A DNA stretch of 44,117 nucleotides from Bartonella sp. DB5-6 (GTDB lineage Bacteria; Pseudomonadota; Alphaproteobacteria; Rhizobiales; Rhizobiaceae). The notes under the pieces are model-generated. The model was not told the DNA's origin. It saw only the letters and a list, made by a program, of their open reading frames with translations, and made no database searches. Positions 38,101 through 44,117 of this stretch are shown one piece after another (the stretch's first letter is position 1; each line of letters starts with the position of its first letter). The stretch covers positions 242,473 to 286,589 of the forward strand of contig NZ_JH725115.1 in NCBI RefSeq assembly GCF_000278115.1, read 5' to 3'. The position numbers and the translations under genes are program-made.

Positions 38101-40457
38101 AGAATGATGATGAAAGTGTTAATTACAACAGTGTAACTTTGGGTAACAATCAGGCTGGTGAGCAGGTTGCTCTGCACAATGTGAAGAGTGGAGAAATTTC
38201 CGCTAACTCAACTGATGCGATCAACGGAAGCCAGATTAATAAAATATCAGGAGATATTGCAAATTACTTTGGTGGTAATGCTTCATTTGAGAATGGAGTC
38301 TTTAAAAACCCAAGATATAATTTAACTACTATTGATGAAAATAGTCAGGAGGAACAGAAAGAATACAATGATGTTGGAACAGCCTTGTCAGGGCTTGATA
38401 TGAATATTAGGCATGTTAATCAGCATTTAGTCCATGCAATAGGTGATATTGCAAATTACTTTGGTGGTGGTGCTGGATATGATGAGTCTGGGGACTGGCA
38501 CGCTCCTATTTTCAAGGTTGTCGAATTCAAGCCTGATGGAACTTCCTCTAAGCAGCCTTATTCAAATGTTGCTGAAGCTTTTGAAGGTGTGAATAATTCT
38601 TTTAACGCAATTCACAATCAAATCTCCGACATAACAGAAAACAGCCTTGTTAAATGGGACGAAGGACAGAAATTAATCACCATTGGTAAGGAAAAAGGTG
38701 GTACAAGAATTGATATTACAGGCAGTGAGGGAGTTCGAACTATCGCAGGTGTAAAAGAAGCGGTGAACAACGATGAAGCCGTTAATAAAGGCCAACTTGA
38801 TAAAAGCATAGAGAAGATTTCTAACGATATTAATATAGCAAGTGCTTCTGCTGTTCTCTACGATAAAGATGCAAATGGTGAAGTCAATTATAACAGTGTG
38901 ACTTTGGGAGGCGGTAGAACTGAAAACCCAGTCGCTCTTTTAAATGTTAAAGATGGAGATATTTCCGCTAATTCAACTGATGCAATCAATGGTGGCCAGA
39001 TTAATAAAATATCCGGAGATATTGCAAATTACTTTGGTGGTGGTGCTTCATTCGAGAATGGAGTCTTTAAAGGACCCAAATATAGTTTGTCTGTTATTGT
39101 TGAAGATGGTGCGGTAGCAAAAGCTAATTTTTATGATGTTGGTTCAGCTTTGACAGGGCTTGATAAAAATGTCAAAAGTGTAAATCAGCGTGTAACAAAT
39201 GTAATCAATGATTTTACTCAGGAAATTCAGGGTCTTTCTAAAGATGCTTTACTTTGGAGCGAAGATGATCAGGCATTTGTTGCTCTTCATGGGAAAGACA
39301 AAGAGAAGACAAACAGCAAACTTAAGTTTCTTCTGGATGGAGACATTTCTAAAGGTTCAACAGATGCTATTACGGGTAACCAACTTTATCTCATGAGCAA
39401 TCAACTTGCGAATTATTTCGGCGGTGGTGCTAAGTATGAGAATGGCCAATGGACAGCACCTAATTTCCAGATCTCTCAAGTCAATGCGGATGGCACTGTT
39501 GGTGAAAAGACGTATAATAATGTTTCTGAAGCTTTTGGTGGTATTAATAACGGGATGTCAAATATTAATAACCGTATTGATGAGATCAAAAACAACATTG
39601 ATTCAGATGTTTTACACTGGAATAAAGATAAAGGAGCCTACGATGCTAGTCATAACGGTCAAGCGAGCAAGATTATCAATGTAGCCGATGGTAAAATTGC
39701 AAAAGATTCAAAAGAAGCAGTTAATGGTGGACAACTTTGGCAGACCAACGAACGTATAACGGGTGTTGAGAAAGATATTAAACATATCGAACACAGGGTT
39801 GACAATATTTCTTCTACGGTTAACGACATTGGTGAAACAGTTTACAATATTGAAAATAAAGTTGATAATATTGAAAATACAGTTACCAATCTTTCTGATG
39901 GGGTTGTTTTCTATGACAAAGATGAAAACGGCAAAAAAACCAATAAAGTCACGTTAATAGGTGGCGATCCTAGTGAACCTGTTATGATTGATAATGTAGC
40001 TGATGGTAAAATTGAAACAGGTTCGAAAGAAGCTGTAAATGGTGGACAATTGCATGATTACACCCAACAGCAAATGAAAATCATTCTTGATGAATCAAAG
40101 CACTACACAGATCAGCGGGTAAACAATATCGTTATTGATGCGATAGATGATGCGGTTGAACGCGCTAACAACTACACCAATATGAAGTTTGAGGCTTTAA
40201 GCTATAGCATTGAGAATGTGCGGAAAGAGGCAAGACAAGCCGCAGCCATTGGTTTAGCAGTATCTAACTTACGTTACAATGAAACACCTGGAAAATTGAG
40301 TGTTGCATTTGGTAGTGGCCTATGGCGTAGCCAATCTGCCTTTGCTTTTGGAGCTGGTTATACCTCTGAAAGCGGACACATTCATTCTAATGTGTCGGTA
40401 ACGAGTTCAGGTGGACATTGGGGGGTAGGTGCAGGATTTAATATGACACTGAATTAA
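35169..40457 (+). CDS. Trimeric autotransporter adhesin (BadA/Vomp type), intact
   Basis: 1762 residues from the ATG at 35169 (GGAGGAG before it; the frame extends 14 codons upstream without a site). Signal peptide 1-32, cut near SPVFA. Residues about 150-365 are a YadA-like left-handed head of short repeats such as SVAMGVGSEASG. A Trp-containing connector (LAWKSTAGDFSVG) and the first neck (DTDAVNVAQLKAL) follow. The stalk has four ~110-residue modules, each opening with a Trp-rich GGWKLAV-like segment and ending in DAVNYKQL. Later come FGG modules (DIANYFGGGASF), two near-identical KWDEGQKLITIGKEK modules and coiled coil. The last ~90 residues are the YadA anchor (KLSVAFGSGLW...GVGAGFNMTLN). 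It should trimerise on the surface and bind host matrix or cells. Two Cys (69, 164) in the head region are unusual. Confidence 0.95.
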   Translation: MKKLYSTSNLVKAVTLGAAVATLLSSVSPVFAANVSITGDVVRNTSAPNVTYPFGSHGSIVFAGDDNYCGVDNVIGRGGKQQQGIPDASRISAETQYKRFISNQEFTGGYHPYGTATAQEVWSGDGTTNLNGRPSSGYMGTFSTGGNASAMPEAYGIYSFATGCGSAATGNYSTVFGAGATAKAGGAQAFGVSALASGRASVAMGVGSEASGVSTVAIGGLATASGERSISIGDSSKATIDDAIAVGSNAEGSGINSVAVGKFASASGYNSIALGLKTKATDEYAVAIGSKAEAQALGSIAIGGGEPAENGEERKVIAKGKNSIAIGSHTYAEMDHSVAVGINAQVRVIDGVAVGGGSVSRIDKDTFGYDPVANAATTKSDLAWKSTAGDFSVGNTNQKLTRQITNVAAGSQDTDAVNVAQLKALRDVMAGAGGGWKISVNDGDSTDVTPSSTVDFSVKNDNLTIEKESVDNKQKIKFALSDTLELTSVTTGQSSMSDDGFIFANGAKITVDGIDAGDKQITNVADATENNQAVNYKQLKEVQKGIKTTWQLSVNGGDAMSVGPNEMVNLEAVSNNDKQNIKITKGENHDVKFDLADDINVMTVTAGESIMDAAGFRFEGGDGPSITVNGIHAGDKTIKGIAAGEEDTDAVNYKQLKDFTAKIKTGWKLAVEDEEATDIGAESTVKFVAAEDKDSHKNIKIEKDNNNKITFSLNDNLKLTSVTTGRSIVSDDGFGFKDNKGPRIAFEGISAGNKEITNVADGQKDTDAVNYKQLNEVRESISKAGGWKLAVNGGTAVDILPGKTVNFVGAELKNYENKNIKIVSKDDNTVEFDLNDFIEVGRVQTGKTQLSDNGVVITGGPRITWGGVHAGNKQITGVAKGVLDNDAVNLAQLNEVKNEIAGNTLIKWDEGQKLITIGKEKDGTKIDITGSEGDRIIAGVKDAVNDNEAVNKKQLDNTVTNINNNIKKVNDFAVLYDKNDDESVNYNSVTLGNNQAGEQVALHNVKSGEISANSTDAINGSQINKISGDIANYFGGNASFENGVFKNPRYNLTTIDENSQEEQKEYNDVGTALSGLDMNIRHVNQHLVHAIGDIANYFGGGAGYDESGDWHAPIFKVVEFKPDGTSSKQPYSNVAEAFEGVNNSFNAIHNQISDITENSLVKWDEGQKLITIGKEKGGTRIDITGSEGVRTIAGVKEAVNNDEAVNKGQLDKSIEKISNDINIASASAVLYDKDANGEVNYNSVTLGGGRTENPVALLNVKDGDISANSTDAINGGQINKISGDIANYFGGGASFENGVFKGPKYSLSVIVEDGAVAKANFYDVGSALTGLDKNVKSVNQRVTNVINDFTQEIQGLSKDALLWSEDDQAFVALHGKDKEKTNSKLKFLLDGDISKGSTDAITGNQLYLMSNQLANYFGGGAKYENGQWTAPNFQISQVNADGTVGEKTYNNVSEAFGGINNGMSNINNRIDEIKNNIDSDVLHWNKDKGAYDASHNGQASKIINVADGKIAKDSKEAVNGGQLWQTNERITGVEKDIKHIEHRVDNISSTVNDIGETVYNIENKVDNIENTVTNLSDGVVFYDKDENGKKTNKVTLIGGDPSEPVMIDNVADGKIETGSKEAVNGGQLHDYTQQQMKIILDESKHYTDQRVNNIVIDAIDDAVERANNYTNMKFEALSYSIENVRKEARQAAAIGLAVSNLRYNETPGKLSVAFGSGLWRSQSAFAFGAGYTSESGHIHSNVSVTSSGGHWGVGAGFNMTLN

Positions 40458-40489
40458 CAATAAAAACACAAAAGTTTAATGATATTTCT

Positions 40490-40528
40490 GTTTGCCCTTG
40501 CTTAACTAAGCGGGGGCAAACTATTTTT
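40490..40528 (+). terminator. Rho-independent terminator of the adhesin gene
   Basis: GTTTGCCC at 40490-40497 pairs with GGGCAAAC at 40514-40521. GCTTA/TAAGC inside the loop extends the stem, and TATTTTT follows. It lies 33 bases after the adhesin stop codon. Confidence 0.88.
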
Positions 40529-40599
40529 GCTAAAAATGCAAAATATACACCTACAGACCTACAGTAAAACACACACCTACATTAGAAAATAAAATAGAG

Positions 40600-41978
40600 A
40601 CAGAATTAAAAAGATTTAAGAAAGCTTTTTATGAGGCTTTAGGTAAAACGAAATTATATCCCCCACCTATACAAAAGATACTTTCTTTATCCTTAATAGT
40701 TGCACTTTTGTCGAGTGCGTTTTCTTTGTATTCAAAAACAATAGCTTTACACATAGCTATAAATTATCGCATGTTTCTGAAGATGGTCAGGTAAGCACGG
40801 CCGCTTTTAATGATGTAGGTGGTGCGTTTACAGGTCTTGATGAAAATATCAAAAATGTCAATCAACGTATTAAGGATGTTTCGCAGGTTGTAGCACATGA
40901 TTTGTTATCTTGGAGCAATGGTGATTATGCATTTGTAACCAAGTATGGCGAAGAGGAGATTAAGAGCAAGATCACCTTTCCTGCGGATGGTAGAACTATT
41001 AAAAACTCAACCGATGCAATAAATGGTTCGCAGTTTTATTAGATAAGTAATAAGTTTGCAGCATATGTTGGAGGCGGTGCTAGATGTAAAGATGATGCAT
41101 GGATATCCCCAAAATTCTAAGTTTTACTCTTCAAGAGCGATATTATAGCGGATGATAAGAAGAGCTACAACAATGTTGCAGAAGCGTTTGATTGCGTTAG
41201 TAGAAATATATTAACAAGCGTATTAATGAGGTAGCCTAGAATATTTCATCGAATGGTTTAAATGGGAGTAAAGATGAAAAGGGGTATGATGTTTGTCATC
41301 AGGGAGAAGATAGCAAGATTACGTATGTAGCAGATGGTAAAGTAGAAAAAATTCGAAAGATTCTGTTAATGGAAGTCAACTTTGGTTAACGAATGTTAGG
41401 GTTAGCAAGGTTAACAGTAAGGTAGAGAGCATTGATAAGCAAGTAAAAGATATTGCACAGCGACGGATGAAGCGGTTAAATCTGATAAAGATGGTAAAAA
41501 GACTAATAAGATTACGTTAGCTGGTGGTAATAAGAGTGATCCTGTATTGATAAATAATGTATCGGATGTTTGCATTGAGAGTGGTTTGAAAGAAGCTGTA
41601 TCATACCGAACAGAAGAAATACGAAGAAATACATGGAGGATAAAGTCAGTAGTACAATAAATAATGCTGTTGAGGAGGCAAAATCTTATACAGGTATGGA
41701 GTTTGAAACATTAAATTGCGCTTTTGAGGATATCCGGGAGGAAGGCAAGACAGGCGGCAGCTGTTAGTGTGGCAGTGGCGAGGGTTTGCGTTATAACGAT
41801 AGACTAGGGAAGCTGAGTATTTCATTTGGTACTGGCGTATAGGGTGGTTAATTGGCATTTGCCATTGGTGCTGGTTATATATCTGAGGAGGGATTCATTC
41901 GCTCTTAACCTATCTGTCACGAGTGCAAGAGGTCAGGGATGATTAAGCACAGGAGTAAACTTTACGCTGAATAAATAA
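40600..41978 (+). pseudogene. Decayed second trimeric autotransporter adhesin
   Basis: A signal-peptide-like stretch (KILSLSLIVALLSSAFSLYS, about 40675-40735) is followed within about 30 bases by stalk sequence: AAFNDVGGAFTGLDENI, STDAINGSQFY then TAG at 41040-41042, ISNKFAAYVGGGAR, KSYNNVAEAF, SKITYVADGKVE, and finally anchor-like FGTGV and LAFAIGAGYISEEG, ending near TGVNFTLNK. The order matches the distal part of the intact adhesin upstream. Several stops and frame changes are present. The head and most of the stalk are missing, as expected from an internal deletion followed by decay. Confidence 0.82.
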
Positions 41979-42103
41979 CAAAAAATTAAAAATGTAGAGT
42001 AATGTCCCCATCTAAATTAATAGAGTGCATAATCGCACAATATTTTAATTTTAAAAATGTACGTTTTATAGTTTTATTGATAGAAATGTCCATTGGGGGA
42101 GAT

Positions 42104-42291
42104 ATGTTTAAAGAAATTAAAGAATCCCATTTTTTACTATTTTAATTATTTTTTCTATATGCTTCAGTGGCCATGAAGAAGCAAGATTCACTTTAATGAA
42201 AACAGGGATATCTAAAATACAACGATGCACAAGCACTTCTATAAAAGCTTACAGAGTAAACAATGTGGCTATGAATTTTGGAATTTCATGA
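42104..42291 (+). pseudogene. Possible small secreted protein with a frameshift
   Basis: ATG at 42104 after GGGGGAG starts MFKEIKESHFLLF and stops. Adding one T in the T6 run near 42130 joins it to FTILIIFSICFSGHEEARF, a signal-peptide-like segment, followed by about 40 residues to TGA at 42289-42291. No family recognised. It lies between two adhesin copies. Confidence 0.35.
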
Positions 42292-42900
42292 ATAAGAAAG
42301 ATTCATTTATAAACAATTAAATTCATTCAAATGCATTTTTCTCTTGCTATTTTTTTAAATAGCCTATAGACAAGCGTGAATTCGTTAAAAGATATTAAAG
42401 AAAGTCTTCGCAAAAGAGGGGGGCAGTGAGTTATGAAAAAATCATACAGACACTTTCACTTCAAAGCACGCAAAGAGATGTAAATCTAAAGATCGAAAGC
42501 ATCTCACTCAGTTTTATTAAAAAAGTGCAATAATATTACAAAGATACTCTAAACAACTCACAAACGACACAACACAATCAGCAATAAAAACACCTTATTG
42601 CATCTTAACAGCTAACAACAGCAGGCAAACATGTTTTTTCTATTTTTATCTCATTTTTTATTATCCCAAAACCCAAAGGCTTCTCTGGAAAAAAGAAGTC
42701 TTTCCTAAAGACGTAAAAACTATGTCTTTATTCGCCGGATTATTGATCAAGTGTCAACAACAATCTCATTGACACTTTAGATAGTCCTTTTTTCCATTAT
42801 GACAACCCTAACCTTTTAAAAAACAGAAAAGAAATAACCTCTGGAGTTTTCTAACACCAGAATATGTCTTTTTGATGTTTTTTTACTTGGAGAATTTATT
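42292..42900. other. Gap upstream of the third adhesin
   Basis: 609 bases, AT-rich. A hairpin-like pair GGCTTCT/AGAAGTC lies near 42680-42700. No gene was supported. The right end should carry the adhesin promoter; TTGGAG precedes the ATG at 42901. Confidence 0.4.
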
Positions 42901-44117
42901 ATGAAAAAAATATATACCACACCAAAAACACCAGCAGTGAGTGATTTAAAAAAATCTTACTCGCCTTATCGAGCCCCTTTTATTAAAACAATTTCATTAG
43001 TTTCAGTAGCTGCCTTTTTATCAAGTGCTTCTCCTGTTTTTGCTTGTGATACGTGGGGTAATATAGCCACCTATTTTGGTGGTGGTGCAAATATACTTAA
43101 AAGTATCGCACCAACCTATATAATTTCCGGTAATGTGTATAGAAATGTTGGCTCTGCATTTGTCGCGGTAAATAAGGAATTAAACGATATTTATAAGCAG
43201 TTTCAACTAATTTCGTCTGATACGTTTGTTCAGCAAAATTCCGCTGGGACGATAACAATTGGTGCGCTAAAAGGCGGCTCTGTAGTAGACTTTGCAAATA
43301 ATCGTCGTGAGGCGCGGGTTCTTTCTGGTGTTCGTAATGGTGCGCTTTCCCCAACATCGGATCAAGCAGTTAATGGTTCACAGCTTTATAATTTAGGCAC
43401 TGGGGTTGCGAGGTCTTTGGGCGGTGGTGCTAGATATGATACAAATGGAAACTGGATATCTCCTACTTTTACGGTTAAGGTCTTTGATGGGTCTGGTCGT
43501 AATACTAACAAAAATTATGATAATGTCGCGGATGCATTTACTGGCGTGAATGATTCTTTTACAGGTCTTAATAAAAAGATTGATACTCTATTCTTTTATG
43601 GGCAAAACAATATTGTTCAGCAAGTTGGTGCAGGGATTATTGCAATTGGTGCACGCCTAGACGGCTATGCAGTAGATATTAGAAATGTAAGAGGTGAGGC
43701 ACGGACTATTGTTGGTGTTCGTGGTGGTGTGATTGACCCAACATCGACTCACGCAATCAACGGTTCTCAGCTTTATAAATTTGGCACTGAGGTTGCGAAG
43801 TCTTTTGGTGGTGGTGCTGGATATAATGGAAGGGGAGAATGGATAGCTCCTACTTTTACGGTTAAGGTCTTTGATAAGAATGGGAATGAAGCTGAAAAGG
43901 AATATGAAAATGTTGCCGATGCATTTACAGGCGTAAGTAGTTCTTTCACGAATCTTGATAAAAAGATTGAAAATATAGTCGTTAATGCAGCAGGTGATAG
44001 TCTTGTTAAGCAAGATACAACAGGACTCATTACCATTGGTGGAAAAACAAGTGGAACTAAGGTAAGCATTGCAAATGTTGATAATGCGTTGCGGACTCTT
44101 TCGGGTGTTAAGGCTGG
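42901..44117 (+). CDS. Trimeric autotransporter adhesin lacking an N-terminal head (3' end outside window)
   Basis: The frame is open from the ATG at 42901 to the window edge (405 codons, no stop). The extended signal peptide ends SSASPVFA near residue 48. The mature protein starts directly with NIATYFGGGANI, an FGG-type stalk module. This is followed by ITIGALKGGSVVDFANNRRE, a neck-like TSDQAVNGSQLYNLG and a second round of the same set (SFGGGAGYNGRGEW; IGARLDGYAVDIRN; STHAINGSQLYKFG). A third round begins at LITIGGKTSGTKVSI. No YadA head repeat is present in this part. The anchor should lie downstream. The modules are closely related to the stalk of the upstream adhesin. Confidence 0.88.
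   Translation, partial: MKKIYTTPKTPAVSDLKKSYSPYRAPFIKTISLVSVAAFLSSASPVFACDTWGNIATYFGGGANILKSIAPTYIISGNVYRNVGSAFVAVNKELNDIYKQFQLISSDTFVQQNSAGTITIGALKGGSVVDFANNRREARVLSGVRNGALSPTSDQAVNGSQLYNLGTGVARSLGGGARYDTNGNWISPTFTVKVFDGSGRNTNKNYDNVADAFTGVNDSFTGLNKKIDTLFFYGQNNIVQQVGAGIIAIGARLDGYAVDIRNVRGEARTIVGVRGGVIDPTSTHAINGSQLYKFGTEVAKSFGGGAGYNGRGEWIAPTFTVKVFDKNGNEAEKEYENVADAFTGVSSSFTNLDKKIENIVVNAAGDSLVKQDTTGLITIGGKTSGTKVSIANVDNALRTLSGVKA

Noticed and set aside
35169..40457. Adhesin start at 35127
   Set aside because: The first 14 codons lack a ribosome site and do not resemble a signal peptide. The ATG at 35169 has GGAGGAG and a normal signal peptide.
41646..41858. 70-codon minus-strand frame
   Set aside because: Antisense to the anchor of the decayed adhesin copy.
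43097..44069. Minus-strand frames of 86-118 codons
   Set aside because: Antisense to the third adhesin, whose plus-strand frame is uninterrupted to the window end.

Overview
The window looks like a chromosomal segment of a Bartonella species (Alphaproteobacteria, Rhizobiales). Three things point there: low-GC DNA carrying Rhizobiales-type housekeeping genes, a fabA-fabB-fabI cluster divergent from the iron regulator irr, and a tandem locus of giant trimeric autotransporter adhesins (TAAs) of the BadA/Vomp type. The species cannot be fixed from sequence alone.

Bases 1-21289 are a stable core. In order: gpsA, the unsaturated fatty-acid set fabA-fabB-fabI (minus strand), irr, an exported SH3-domain protein, rpsU, fhs, tRNA-Arg(ACG), a two-gene RND efflux operon, pgi, tRNA-Ser(GGA), a fused EIIA-HPr-EI phosphotransferase protein with no visible sugar permease, the rplU-rpmA operon with a clear terminator, and tRNA-Ser(CGA). 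These genes are intact and of normal length.

From the 3' end of tRNA-Ser(CGA) to about 34.4 kb the character changes. This accessory stretch is AT-rich, poorly coding and full of broken genes. It holds a GNAT acetyltransferase with a frameshift and a nonsense codon, three MFS exporters that are still open, a C-terminal scrap of a ThiF/MoeB-type E1 enzyme, and a decayed phage control region (Ner-like gene divergent from a CI-like repressor). It also holds a hipB gene followed by a hipA broken by three frameshifts, and a minus-strand cluster of an AdoMet-decarboxylase-like gene, a HemW/HemN-like radical-SAM gene and an MFS exporter. The two enzyme genes of that cluster are broken. Many lesions are single-base changes in A or T runs.

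From about 35 kb to the end lies the adhesin locus. It has one intact 1762-residue TAA with signal peptide, YadA-like head, repeat stalk and membrane anchor, closed by a strong terminator. Next comes a heavily decayed TAA copy that joins a signal-peptide remnant directly to distal stalk and anchor. Last is the 5' part of a third TAA, open to the window edge, whose mature protein begins with an FGG-type stalk module instead of a head. The array looks like a contingency locus for surface variation.

The best candidate for an unusual system is the decayed set speD-like + radical SAM + MFS (30.3-33.7 kb), possibly once linked to the E1-like scrap + MFS (23.2-24.6 kb). Together they resemble the remains of a small-molecule biosynthesis and export cluster. 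That reading is inference.
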